From the NCBI RefSeq assembly GCF_002215035.1, contig NZ_NKFP01000001.1, positions 307,501 to 371,500 on the forward strand: 64,000 bases of DNA. Direction: 5' to 3'. Each line of letters opens with the position of its first letter. Positions within the stretch are counted from its first letter, which is position 1. The position numbers were made by a program, and so were the translations under genes. The DNA comes from Leptolyngbya ohadii IS1. GTDB lineage: Bacteria; Cyanobacteriota; Cyanobacteriia; Elainellales; Elainellaceae. This document shows positions 1 to 9,254 of this stretch, one piece after another. The notes beneath the pieces are model-generated. The model saw only the letters and a program-made list of their open reading frames with translations, had not been told where the DNA came from and did no database searches.

Positions 1-1
1 T

Positions 2-3000
2 TCTCACAGGGAGCAGGATTTCCCGATAGAGCTGTGCTGCTTCCTGGAGGCGATCGATGATGTGGTTCTTGTCCTTGACTGGAAGGGCACCCTGATCAAG
101 CCGATTTCAACCAACCCTAAAAATTTCTACCGTCCCGCCGAGGAATGGCTGGGTCAATCGCTGCGAGATGTTTTTCCGGCAGAGCAGGCAGAAATCTTCC
201 TGGCTTGCATTCGTCAGGCTCTAACGGTGGGGCAACCCCAAGACTGTGAATATCGTCTGCCCATTGGAACAGTAGAACAATGGTTTGCTGCAAAATGTGT
301 GCCGATTACCTCAGAAACCGTGCTGTGGATTGCCAGAGATATCACCGATCGCAAACGTGCCGAAGCCGAAGCCCAACAGACAGAAGCCCAGCTGCGAACC
401 CTATCCGATCGGCTCTATCTGGCAGTCCAGGCTGCAAAAATCGGCATCTGGGATTGGGACGTGGTTAACGATCAGCTCCTGTGGGACGATCGCATGTACG
501 AACTTTATGGGGTGTCGTCGTCTGAAACTCCGGAGACCTACGAAATCTGGAAAGCGAGAGTTCACCCCGAAGATGCCTTTGCCAGCGATCGCTTAATCCA
601 GCAAGCCCTGACGGGAGAAAAGGCGTACAAAACTGGGTTTCGGTTGCTTCTACCGGATGGCACGATTCGCTACATCGAATCCTATGGGCTGGTTCAGCGC
701 GGCTCTGATGGGCGCCCTCTGCGGATGATCGGGCTGGATCTGGATATTAGCGAGCGTAAAGTAGCTGATGTTGCCCTGCACAACCTGATGGAAAGTACGG
801 CTGCGGTGACGGGCAAAGATTTCTTCTCGACGCTGGCACAGCAGCTCATGCTGGCATTAAAGGTGCAGCACGTCCTGATTACGAAACTGGTGGACGATCG
901 GCTGGAATCCCTGGCGTACTGGAAAGATCACCAGCCCCAGCCTGAAATTTCCTTTGCGTTAATCGATGTACCCGCCTGCGCTCGATCGATCGAGCAGGGA
1001 CAGTTCTACTGCCCGGATGGCTTTCAGCAAGAATTTGGAGACTATCCTGTGATTCGGGCACTGGGGGTAGAAGGCTATTTAGGGGTGGCGCTGGTTGACA
1101 GAAACGGGCAAAAGCTGGGCAATCTTTGCATTATGGACAGCAAGCCCCTACAGGACATTCAGTGGGCAGAAGTCTTTTTACGCATCTTCGCAACGCGGGC
1201 AGTCGCAGAGCTGGAAAGGCAGCAAGCCACAGAAGCCCTGAAGCTGCTGAACCAGGAACTTGAACTGCGGGTCGAACAGCGCACGGCGGATCTGAGCCAG
1301 AGTGAAGAGAAATTTCGCCAGCTTGCGGAAAACATTCAAAGCGTTTTCTGGATTGCGAATGTGCCGTTTAGCGAAATTATTTACGCTAGCCCCGCCTACG
1401 AAACGGTTTGGGGACGTTCCTGTGAGTCGCTCTACACTTCACCGCGCAATTTTATTGATGCGATTCATCCTGAAGACCGGGCGAGGGTAACAGCAGCGCT
1501 TGAACGGCAGACCGACGGCTTTTTTGAGGAGGAGTATCGCATTTTCCGACCCGACGGCACAGTGTGCTGGGTGCGCGATCGCGGTTTTCCCATCTACAGT
1601 ACAGAGGGCAAGATCTACCGAATTGCCGGAATTGCTGAGGACATTACTGCTCAAAAACAGGCGGAGGAAACCCTAAATCGGCAGCTCGCGGCGATCGAAG
1701 CGGCAATCGACGGAATTGCAATTCTCAATACAGCTGGGGAGTTTACCTACCTAAATCAGTCCTATGTGGGTCTCTATGGCTATCGTTCTGCTGAGGAGCT
1801 GTTGGGTCAAACCTGGCGGGCAGTCTGCCATCCCAGCGAGATGAGGCGCTTTGAGGAGGAGGTATTTCCCGTTCTTAGAAAAAAGCGGGCATGGAGGGGG
1901 GAAGCGATCGCGGTTCGGCAGGACGGTAGCCCGTTTACCACCGAAATTTCTCTCACCTTGAGCGATCGGGGAGAACTGATCTGCATCTGTCGAGATATTA
2001 GCGATCGCAAAAGTGCTGAGGCGAAGCGCAAACAGGCTGAACTGGCACTGCGCCAGAGCGAAGCAGAGTTTCGCACAATCTTTGACTATTCGCCGATCGC
2101 GATTAGCTTGCTGAGATTAGAAAATCAGCAAATCATTAAAACAAATGCAGCCCATTATCAGCTATTTGGTTACAGTGAAGCTGAGCTGGCAACGATGGCG
2201 CTAGCAGACCTGACCTACGCCGAAGATATGGAGCGCGACCTCGAGCAGATTGCGCGAATGCAACGGGGGGAGATTTCAGGGTTCCATCTGGAAAAGCGAT
2301 TTATCCGCAAGGATGGACAGGAGATTCTGGTTAATATGACCTCTGCTCTGATCCGCGATCGCGACGGCACACCTCTGTACAGTTTGGGGATGTTTGAGGA
2401 CATCACTGAACGCAAGCAATCGGAAATGCTTCTGAAAGAGCAGCAGGAGTTTCTCCGTCGCCTGATTGATACTCTGCCGAACCTGATTTTTGTGAAGGAT
2501 TGGGATGGGCGATTTACCCTGGTCAACCAGGCAACTGCCGATATTTATCAGTCCACCATTGCCGATCTGATTGGCAAGCGAGACGCAGATTTTAATTCCA
2601 ACTCGGTGGAGGTTGAGCAATTTCTAGCCGTCGATCGGGAAGTCATGCTCACCCTGACGCCTACCATTCTGGAGGAAACCGTTACCTCTCCCAGCGGCAA
2701 GCAGCGCTATTTTCAGACCATCAAGACCCCCATCGTTTCGCTCAATGGACGATCGCGAGAGATCCTGGGAATTTCTACGGATATCACCCACCGCAGACAG
2801 GTTGAGGAGCAGTTGCGGCATAGTAATCAGCAGCTTGCCAGCATGAACGCCGAGCTTGCCCGCGCCACCCGCCTCAAGGATGAATTTCTTGCCAACATGA
2901 GCCACGAGCTGCGTACCCCCCTGACTGCCATCCTGGGCATGACGGAAATGCTGCGGAATGAGGTGTACGGTGAACTCAATTCAAAACAGCACCAATATCT

Positions 3001-4009
3001 GGAGGTTACTTATCAGAGCGGAAAACATCTGCTTTCCCTGATTAATGACATTCTGGATCTGGCAAAAATTGAATCGGGTAAGCTGGATTTAATGATTTCG
3101 CCTGTGGCTGTGCAGAATTTGTGTCATGCCAGCTTGAGCTTTATCGAACAAACGGCTTGCGATAAAAATATTGAGCTAATGATGCAAGTTGTTGATGATA
3201 TTGAGGAAATCTACGTTGATGAAATTAGGATGCGTCAGGCAATTATCAATTTATTAGGCAATGCAGTTAAGTTTACGCCAGACGGAGGACAGATTGCGCT
3301 AATGGTCAGGCGCGATCGCGTTCAACAAACCATTCAGTTTAGCGTCATGGATACGGGCATCGGAATTGCGCCCGAAAATATGCCTAAGCTGTTCCAGTCC
3401 TTTGTACAAATTGACAGTAGCCTGAGCCGTCTGTATGGCGGTACGGGACTGGGGTTGGCGCTGGTCAAGAAAATCGTGGAACTGCATCAGGGCAGCGTGG
3501 CGGTGGAGAGTGCTTTAGGGCAGGGAAGCTGCTTTACCATTAGCCTGCCAGATGATCCAACCTTTTATCCTTTGCAGGCGCAGTCTATTTTGTCTAAGCG
3601 ATCGCCCGAACAAGCCTATATTCCCGCAATACGCCGATCGATCGATCCGCTAGTGCTGCTGGCGGAAGACCATGAAGCCAATATTGAAACGTTTTCAAGC
3701 TACCTTATCAGTCATGGCTACCGTTTGCTGGTTGCAGTAGATGGGCAGCAGGCAGTTTCCCTGGCAAAACAGCACCAGCCCGATATTATCCTGATGGATG
3801 TGCAGATGCCGCAGCTGGACGGACTGACCGCAATTCAGCAAATCCGGCAACTCCCCGCTTTAGCCAATACCCCAATTATTGCCTTAACCGCTCTGGCAAT
3901 GTCAGGCGATCGAGAACGCTGTCTTGCCGCAGGTGCCAATGAGTATTTAACAAAACCCGTCAAGCTAAAGCGCCTGCTAGAAGTGATGAAACAGTTTTGT
4001 GAGCAGTAG
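2..4009 (+). CDS. Multi-PAS/GAF hybrid histidine kinase with C-terminal receiver (5' end outside window)
   Basis: The frame is open to the left edge. Codons before the first in-frame GTG (62) still read as PAS sequence, so the true start lies upstream. Counting from that GTG, the order is a partial PAS (1-95), PAS/PAC (about 115-235), GAF (240-400), four more PAS modules (about 415-540, 545-660, 670-795, 800-925), HisKA with the phospho-acceptor motif SHELRTPL (about 950), HATPase with the G-box GGTGLGLAL, and a receiver (about 1195-1312) with the phospho-acceptor Asp in LMDVQMP. No membrane segment is visible in this part, so a cytoplasmic sensor is likely. The ligand cannot be read from the sequence. 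The receiver suggests a phosphorelay to an Hpt protein or an output regulator elsewhere. It converges on the amidase gene 36 bp downstream. Confidence 0.93.
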   Translation, partial: SHREQDFPIELCCFLEAIDDVVLVLDWKGTLIKPISTNPKNFYRPAEEWLGQSLRDVFPAEQAEIFLACIRQALTVGQPQDCEYRLPIGTVEQWFAAKCVPITSETVLWIARDITDRKRAEAEAQQTEAQLRTLSDRLYLAVQAAKIGIWDWDVVNDQLLWDDRMYELYGVSSSETPETYEIWKARVHPEDAFASDRLIQQALTGEKAYKTGFRLLLPDGTIRYIESYGLVQRGSDGRPLRMIGLDLDISERKVADVALHNLMESTAAVTGKDFFSTLAQQLMLALKVQHVLITKLVDDRLESLAYWKDHQPQPEISFALIDVPACARSIEQGQFYCPDGFQQEFGDYPVIRALGVEGYLGVALVDRNGQKLGNLCIMDSKPLQDIQWAEVFLRIFATRAVAELERQQATEALKLLNQELELRVEQRTADLSQSEEKFRQLAENIQSVFWIANVPFSEIIYASPAYETVWGRSCESLYTSPRNFIDAIHPEDRARVTAALERQTDGFFEEEYRIFRPDGTVCWVRDRGFPIYSTEGKIYRIAGIAEDITAQKQAEETLNRQLAAIEAAIDGIAILNTAGEFTYLNQSYVGLYGYRSAEELLGQTWRAVCHPSEMRRFEEEVFPVLRKKRAWRGEAIAVRQDGSPFTTEISLTLSDRGELICICRDISDRKSAEAKRKQAELALRQSEAEFRTIFDYSPIAISLLRLENQQIIKTNAAHYQLFGYSEAELATMALADLTYAEDMERDLEQIARMQRGEISGFHLEKRFIRKDGQEILVNMTSALIRDRDGTPLYSLGMFEDITERKQSEMLLKEQQEFLRRLIDTLPNLIFVKDWDGRFTLVNQATADIYQSTIADLIGKRDADFNSNSVEVEQFLAVDREVMLTLTPTILEETVTSPSGKQRYFQTIKTPIVSLNGRSREILGISTDITHRRQVEEQLRHSNQQLASMNAELARATRLKDEFLANMSHELRTPLTAILGMTEMLRNEVYGELNSKQHQYLEVTYQSGKHLLSLINDILDLAKIESGKLDLMISPVAVQNLCHASLSFIEQTACDKNIELMMQVVDDIEEIYVDEIRMRQAIINLLGNAVKFTPDGGQIALMVRRDRVQQTIQFSVMDTGIGIAPENMPKLFQSFVQIDSSLSRLYGGTGLGLALVKKIVELHQGSVAVESALGQGSCFTISLPDDPTFYPLQAQSILSKRSPEQAYIPAIRRSIDPLVLLAEDHEANIETFSSYLISHGYRLLVAVDGQQAVSLAKQHQPDIILMDVQMPQLDGLTAIQQIRQLPALANTPIIALTALAMSGDRERCLAAGANEYLTKPVKLKRLLEVMKQFCEQ

Positions 4010-4045
4010 GCAGAATCAAGCGATCGCAGAATTTGTCTTGCCTTG

Positions 4046-5458
4046 CTAAAGAGATGCCCAGCGGTGACGAAAATCTAGCTGTTCTTGCAGCAGATAGGCA
4101 AATTGAAGCAATTCGGTTTCGCCCTGCGGTTTACCCACGAGCTGAAGTCCGATCGGAAGCCCGGATGCCGTCCAGCCACAGGGAATGGAGAGGGCGGGGA
4201 GTCCCGTCAGGGTAATAGTGTAGGTAATTTTGAGGTAGTCGATGATATGGGGCAGGGGAATGCCGTTGACCTCCAACACCTCTGGCTGACTGTGGGGAAA
4301 GGGAGGAACGCAGGCAGTGGGAATTGCCAGAACATCGTACTGCTGGAAGAACAGCATGAATTGACGATAAAGCCGACTGCGAGCCGTTTCCGCTTGAAGG
4401 AGTGCCGCAGCCGTCAGGTTAAATCCGTGCTCAATGTTCCACCGCACGGTTTCTGAAAGCTGCTCTCGATGGCGATCGTAGTGGTGCTGGTGTAGATGGG
4501 CGATCGTGGCGGCGCGAAGGGTCTCAAAGGCAAAGGGAGCTTGTGTGCAGTCGGGATGGGCGGACTGTAATCGACGACAAAGGGATGACATTTGAGCGAT
4601 CGCCGCTTCAAACACCGTCTTGACTTCATTATCGATGATGGCAATGCCCAGGTCAGCGCTGTATCCCACGCGCATTTGCCCCCGCAGCCGATTACATACA
4701 TCGGGTGTAAATAAAGGCATTTGCCAGGGAGTCGTAAGGGCGATCGGATCGCGCTGATCTTCCCCCGACATTACCGACAGCATCAGTGCGGCATCTTCCA
4801 CCGATCGCGCCAGCACTCCATCCGTAGACAGGGTTTCCCACAGCAGCGGTTTTCCAGGACGCGGGATTCGACCGATCGCCGGACGCAGCCCCACAATGCT
4901 GCAAAAACTTGCCGGAGTACGCACTGACCCGCCCATATCAGTTCCCTGTGCCAGGTATGCCATCCCGGATGCCACTGCTGCCGCTGAACCCCCGCTCGAA
5001 CCTCCAGAACTGCGATCGAGGGCGTAGGGAGTTGCCGTATGGGGCAGAATGGCGTTGCTGGTCTGTGCCCCCATCCCAAACTCTGGCGTATTGGTTTTGC
5101 CCAGAATAATTGCCCCTGCCGCTTTCAGCCGCGCTACAGCCAGCTCATCCTTTGTAGGGACGTGATCCTGATAAATAGAAGAACCGTAGGTTGTGCGAAT
5201 TCCCGCAGTTGCGGTCAGGTCTTTGATGGCGATCGGGACACCGTGTAACGCCCCCAGAAGATGTCCTGCTTCCAGCAGACGATCGGCTTCCAGGGCAGCT
5301 TGCCGTGCCGAGTCTTCGCACAGGGTTATAAAGGCTCGAATCTGGGAATCCCAGCGTTTAATTTGCTGTAGACAGGCATTTACCGCGTCGATCGCCCTAA
5401 TTTCCCGATCGCGTATCTTTTGCGCTAATTCACTGGCAGAAAGCTGATGCAGTTCCAT
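4046..5458 (-). CDS. Amidase (amidase signature family, GatA-like)
   Basis: 470 aa, a normal length for the amidase signature family. The Ser-cisSer-Lys triad is recognisable: Lys in IAIKDLTATAG (about residue 78), the Gly/Ser-rich signature GGSSGGSAAAVASGM (about 150-165), and the nucleophile Ser in TDMGGSVRTPASF (about 177). These enzymes hydrolyse carboxamides to acid and ammonia. Substrate cannot be assigned, and the C-terminal half differs enough from GatA that a role in tRNA transamidation is not assumed. It lies 75 bp downstream of an Asp/Glu-racemase-like gene on the same strand, so the two are probably co-transcribed; such pairs often belong to amide, hydantoin or pyrimidine catabolism. 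ATG start at 5458. Confidence 0.9.
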   Translation of the reverse strand: MELHQLSASELAQKIRDREIRAIDAVNACLQQIKRWDSQIRAFITLCEDSARQAALEADRLLEAGHLLGALHGVPIAIKDLTATAGIRTTYGSSIYQDHVPTKDELAVARLKAAGAIILGKTNTPEFGMGAQTSNAILPHTATPYALDRSSGGSSGGSAAAVASGMAYLAQGTDMGGSVRTPASFCSIVGLRPAIGRIPRPGKPLLWETLSTDGVLARSVEDAALMLSVMSGEDQRDPIALTTPWQMPLFTPDVCNRLRGQMRVGYSADLGIAIIDNEVKTVFEAAIAQMSSLCRRLQSAHPDCTQAPFAFETLRAATIAHLHQHHYDRHREQLSETVRWNIEHGFNLTAAALLQAETARSRLYRQFMLFFQQYDVLAIPTACVPPFPHSQPEVLEVNGIPLPHIIDYLKITYTITLTGLPALSIPCGWTASGLPIGLQLVGKPQGETELLQFAYLLQEQLDFRHRWASL

Positions 5459-5490
5459 TTTCTAGGGCTATATCTTATATCTGTTTTGAC

Positions 5491-5535
5491 TATTCTGTCT
5501 ATTCTGTCTATTTATTCTGTCTATTCTGTCTATTT
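5491..5535. repeat. Short tandem repeat TATTCTGTC in the amidase/racemase spacer
   Basis: Four copies of the 9-mer TATTCTGTC, separated by TATT units and followed by a decayed copy (TATACTGAC). The array fills most of the 75 bp between the two genes and reaches the stop codon of the racemase-like gene. It looks like a slippage-prone simple repeat. No hairpin or operator symmetry is evident. Confidence 0.8.
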
Positions 5536-6289
5536 ATACTGACTGCATTTCTGTCATTACTAAGGAATCATCCTGAAATAAGCTGCCCCATCCCTGAACT
5601 CGTGCCGGATCAACTCCAGCGATCGTCAGCGATTTCCAGACAGCAACAGTCACCGTATCGTAAATCGGAATCTGAATTTCCTGCTCCAGGGTATCCACTA
5701 CACCAGCTGCCTTAAGATTGGTACAAAAGGTCGTAATTGCTTCTGGCTTTGCGGTTGCCACAGTTCTGACCATCGACTGAATTTCTGCGGGCGTCACCTC
5801 TGCAAAAGAGAAATTGACCTGGCGATCGAGGTGCTGTTCGGCAACACAGTCGAAACCTGCCTGCCGATAATTCCAGATGATCTTTTCCTGCACATTGCCC
5901 CGATAGGGAGTGACTAAACCAAACTGCCGTATGCCCCGCCGCTGAAAAATTTCGTTGAGTGCCAGAACAGATGTCGTTGCCGGAATGCCCGTTGCCGCCT
6001 GAATGCGATCGCACAGATGCCGATCCGCTTCAAATCCTAGCCAGCCTGCGGAAGTGCCGTTCCAGGCAATCACATCAACTTTTGCATCCGCCAGTAACAG
6101 AGCAGCTTCTAAAATGGGTTCATCGTTGAACTGACCTAAGGCTTTGTCGCTCAAGGCAATCTCAGTGACTCGAAACCGACTGAAGTGAGCCGAAACCTCC
6201 GGCAGTCCGCCAACCATCTCACAGACGATCGGTTCCAGAGCAGTATTAGAAGAGGGCGTCAGCATTCCCAGCCGAATGGGTTGAACCAT
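5534..6289 (-). CDS. Asp/Glu racemase superfamily protein (maleate isomerase / arylmalonate decarboxylase-like)
   Basis: 251 aa. The N-terminus (IRLGMLTPSSNTALEP) and the two-lobed fold resemble maleate cis-trans isomerase and arylmalonate decarboxylase. The second catalytic Cys is present in TTFCTNLKAAG (about residue 190). The first position, Cys in maleate isomerases (C-T-S context), is Gly here in AWNGTSAGWLG (about 77). That G-T-S plus single-Cys pattern is the one known from arylmalonate decarboxylase, so decarboxylation or one-base chemistry is a possible alternative to isomerisation. The substrate is unknown. It is the upstream gene of a pair with the amidase. ATG at 6289. Confidence 0.8.
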   Translation of the reverse strand: MVQPIRLGMLTPSSNTALEPIVCEMVGGLPEVSAHFSRFRVTEIALSDKALGQFNDEPILEAALLLADAKVDVIAWNGTSAGWLGFEADRHLCDRIQAATGIPATTSVLALNEIFQRRGIRQFGLVTPYRGNVQEKIIWNYRQAGFDCVAEQHLDRQVNFSFAEVTPAEIQSMVRTVATAKPEAITTFCTNLKAAGVVDTLEQEIQIPIYDTVTVAVWKSLTIAGVDPARVQGWGSLFQDDSLVMTEMQSV

Positions 6290-6513
6290 AATGAACTCCG
6301 CTGTAAGGATCTAGAAAAAATGCCTCAGGAAGAAATGTTTAAGCAAGCTGACTATCACAAGACTGGCTGGAATCAATCGAGAATGTATTTTGATACACAG
6401 AATCACCGTTGAGAGTCATGCATTGTCTATTTCTGTGGCAAAGAGTCGAAAACTAAAGTAATGACAGACGTTGCCCTGATAATAGCCTTATTGCCAAATA
6501 TTGTATGCAAAAT

Positions 6514-6548
6514 TGTACACAAACTCTGTACACAATGATTTGTATAAT
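6514..6548 (+). promoter_or_regulatory. Candidate promoter with paired TGTACACAA operator
   Basis: Two identical 9-mers TGTACACAA with a 13 bp period end 8 bp before a perfect -10 hexamer TATAAT (6543-6548). They cover the expected -35 position. The arrangement suggests a regulated promoter directed to the right. The bound regulator is unknown. Confidence 0.45.
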
Positions 6549-6924
6549 AGGTAGTTTAAGTCGATCGCCAAAAGCTGTACCCGATGTACCCGACCCGGAC
6601 TATGTAACCAACTCAAACCTCTGGTAGCTTAGGAGCATTTGAAGTCCACGACGCTGAGGGATTAACGGATTTAGCGCACCGTCGCTGGAATTAGTCGGTG
6701 GGAGAGTCGTCCGGAGAAACGCGATCGAAGTAGCTCAGAAGTGAATCAATAGATGAGCTTAAAAACCCTCTAAAAAGCATTCAGCAAATATTATCAATTT
6801 ATTCTTTAGAATCTATCTAAAGTCAGATTTTCTGCTGATGGAATCGCAATTCGCTGAAATCGATCGGTAGAACTTAATAACTTAATGTTTAAGTATTCGC
6901 CAATACAGTAGATTGTAAGGTAGA

Positions 6925-7029
6925 TACAGCTTTCACAAATAGATTGTGAACAAGGGGGAGTGTGGGCGGTGCCCCCACGCAGGGGTGAAACCCCCGCACC
7001 CCGTTTAAACCCAAGAAAGGATTGCTGTA
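6925..7029 (+). repeat. MITE-like palindromic element, copy 1
   Basis: Begins TACAGCTTTCACAA and ends GATTGCTGTA. Inside are a TTCACAA/TTGTGAA hairpin, a G/C-rich palindrome (GGTGCCCCCAC) and the CACCCCGTTTAAA segment shared with copies at 31262, 49459 and 52282. The ends TA-CAGC and GCTG-TA suit a TA target duplication. No coding capacity. Confidence 0.85.
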
Positions 7030-7192
7030 GCTTTGAAAGCACATTGATAAAGACTAATTTAATATTCAACCTGCAAAGTCTTCCTTACTATTTTTGAGAT
7101 ACCTGAAAGAATCAAGACTCGTGGGCTAATCTAAAAAAACGTCCTGATTTCATCTGTGTCGGTGTAGTTAAGATAACCCTGGATAAATACCA

Positions 7193-8401
7193 ATGAACTC
7201 TACAGATTCACTCAGGCGGCAGATTGACGCATTACACGGTCGTCTGGAAAAACTTTATGCCCATCTTGAACAGCCAACCTCCTTAACTTCCCAGGTGATC
7301 GATTCGGTGTGGAAAGAGTTAGGCATTGCAGCCGAAGAATTACAGGTTGCTAACGAGGAACTAACCCAGCAAAACGACCAGATTGCCACCATGCTGCAAG
7401 ATGCAGCCGTCCAGCATCGCTACTATCAAAACCTGGTTAACCATATTCCTGAGGCATACCTGACTACCACGCAGGACGGCAAAGTGCAGGAAGCAAACCT
7501 GATGGCGGCTCGCCTGTTGAATCTGCCCCAGTCTCAGCTAATTGGCAAGCTGCTCGTTACGTTTGTTCCGCCAGAACAGCGGATGTTTTTTCGCAAAGAG
7601 CTGAATCGGGTGAGCCAGGAATGCCGTCCCTGCAATTGGGCAATCTGGTTTCAACCCAGGGATCTGATGCCCATTCACCTGACCCTTACAACTTCTATTG
7701 CTGCCCATCCAGACGGCGAGGAGCAAATTAGCATTCACTGGATTCTGCGGGAAGCGAACGATGCCTGGAGCAAATCGACTTTTCCTTTGCAGGAACAGCC
7801 CTCCCAAAAGGACGAGCCAGATCCGACGATCGATTCCCTTCTGGATAATCGGCTGATACTGAGCTATCCCAGAGGTGAAACCATTTCCCTGACGCGACAG
7901 AATCTTTGGCTAGTGCGGGAAGGGCTGGTTAAACTCCATACCCTTACCGAAGACAACGAGGAAGTTCTGCTGGGGTTGCTGGGACCCATGACGCCCTTCA
8001 GTGCGGGTTCCGCCTTCCTCCCCGTTTATCAAGCAACGGCAGTAACGGATGTGCAGCTACTTCAGTTCTCTGCCGCCGAAGTGAAAGCCTCCCCCCCATT
8101 GGCACGACTGCTGCTTCCCCGGCTCGGCGATCGCCTCCAGCAAATGGAATCCCTTTTATCGATCGCGGGACAGCGTCACGTCCGCCAAAGGCTGTATCTG
8201 CTGCTAAAACTGCTCAAACAGGAAGTGGGAGAACCCTTTGCAGACGGTGTGCGGCTTAAACTGCGGCTAACCCACGAGGAAATTGCCAGTGCTTGCTGTA
8301 CCAGTCGAGTCACCATTACCCGCTTGCTGGGCGAACTTCAGCGGCAGCAGAAAGTGGCGATCGATTCCCGGTTTCACATCATCCTGACTTCAGCGTTTTA
8401 G
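7193..8401 (+). CDS. PAS-Crp/Fnr fusion transcriptional regulator
   Basis: 402 aa, nearly twice a normal Crp/Fnr protein. An N-terminal coiled-coil stretch (about 1-75) leads into a PAS domain (about 80-185; NHIPEAYLTTTQDGKVQEAN). A cyclic-nucleotide-binding-like barrel follows (about 215-310; LSYPRGETISLTRQNLWLV), then a winged helix of Crp type (about 320-395) with recognition helix CTSRVTITRLLGEL. It probably binds DNA as a dimer and integrates a PAS signal with the effector barrel. The barrel lacks an obvious cAMP phosphate-binding cassette, so cAMP need not be the ligand. No Fe-S cysteine cluster as in FNR is visible. The upstream region carries a MITE copy ending 163 bp before the ATG. 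Confidence 0.88.
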   Translation: MNSTDSLRRQIDALHGRLEKLYAHLEQPTSLTSQVIDSVWKELGIAAEELQVANEELTQQNDQIATMLQDAAVQHRYYQNLVNHIPEAYLTTTQDGKVQEANLMAARLLNLPQSQLIGKLLVTFVPPEQRMFFRKELNRVSQECRPCNWAIWFQPRDLMPIHLTLTTSIAAHPDGEEQISIHWILREANDAWSKSTFPLQEQPSQKDEPDPTIDSLLDNRLILSYPRGETISLTRQNLWLVREGLVKLHTLTEDNEEVLLGLLGPMTPFSAGSAFLPVYQATAVTDVQLLQFSAAEVKASPPLARLLLPRLGDRLQQMESLLSIAGQRHVRQRLYLLLKLLKQEVGEPFADGVRLKLRLTHEEIASACCTSRVTITRLLGELQRQQKVAIDSRFHIILTSAF

Positions 8402-8648
8402 AACGTTTAACAGCTTAGGTGGGGGACTTTGAACTCTGAAGTTCTCACTGCTGGATAGTGTTGCCTGCCGTTTGAGCAATGGCTCGACTACTTCACGCAG
8501 CCGCTAAAGGCGAATGGCTGGATGGAGGATTAGAATCTCTGTATAAAATAGGGGAAGTTTCCACTGCTTACTGATGTTAGACGCTAAATCTAGCGTGTAC
8601 TGACCTGACTGTGATATTCTGTCCTGGCGAACGTGCGGGAGGTGTCCT

Positions 8649-9254
8649 GTGGGTGAACCAGAACAGGTGTCAGAGCAGGTATCAAAGCAGATGTCATTAT
8701 TTGCCGCAGCAGAGGTTCCGGGCAGTTACGTGGTCAAACAGCCCCAACCTCTCAAGATGGGCACGATCGTCCTTCAAGAGTGGAAACAGCGCATTTACGA
8801 GTATCAAACTCAGATTCGGGCAAATCCTGCCCAGCCCGCGACCGATCTCTTTGGTCAGCCTGTAGAGCTATCGATCGCCGATCGCCTCGACCCCTTCACC
8901 ATGCGACAGCAGAATATTGAGTTCTGGCGCTGGAAAAACGGTGATCAGGGCACAGCAGCCCTCTATTTCGTGATTGATTATGAAATTCCTATCCTGCTGT
9001 ATGTGGGCGAAACGATTAAATCAGGGCAGCGCTGGAAGGGCGAGCATGGCTGCAAATGGTATCTAGATCACTACTGCTCTGCTAACTCCTCCCATCGGAT
9101 CAAGACAGCGATCGGGATTGCCTTCTGGTCACAGGCTCCTACAGCGACTCGTCCCCGACAGCAGATTGAATCTGATTTGATTTATAAGTGGCGATCGCCC
9201 TTCAATAAGGAAAACTGGACATTTTGGGGCACGCCGTTTGTTCCTCCTAAATAG
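8649..9254 (+). CDS. GIY-YIG nuclease-like protein
   Basis: 201 aa. The segment at residues 104-135 (ALYFVIDYEIPILLYVGET followed by Arg128 and His133) matches the GIY-YIG pattern of two short strands, a conserved Arg and a His. An acidic residue (E174, QIESDLIYKW) and Asn (N186 or N189) sit where the metal-binding Glu and following Asn are expected. The N-terminal 90 residues are unassigned. The GTG at 8649 follows GGAGG well, but the in-frame ATG at 8691 (MSLFAAAEV) is an alternative start. It stands alone, and a role in DNA repair or processing is only inferred from the fold. Confidence 0.68.
   Translation: MGEPEQVSEQVSKQMSLFAAAEVPGSYVVKQPQPLKMGTIVLQEWKQRIYEYQTQIRANPAQPATDLFGQPVELSIADRLDPFTMRQQNIEFWRWKNGDQGTAALYFVIDYEIPILLYVGETIKSGQRWKGEHGCKWYLDHYCSANSSHRIKTAIGIAFWSQAPTATRPRQQIESDLIYKWRSPFNKENWTFWGTPFVPPK

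Larger units (their letters stand above)
6290..7192. other. Long intergenic region with promoter-like site, possible structured RNA and MITE copy 1
   Basis: No convincing protein gene. It holds the direct repeats TGTACACAA (6514-6522 and 6527-6535) just before a consensus TATAAT (6543-6548). A segment with potential long-range pairing follows (CCGGAC 6595-6600 with GTCCGG 6709-6714, enclosing CACCG/CGGTG). MITE copy 1 lies at 6925-7029. The rest (7030-7192) is the immediate upstream region of the PAS-Crp gene. Confidence 0.6.
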
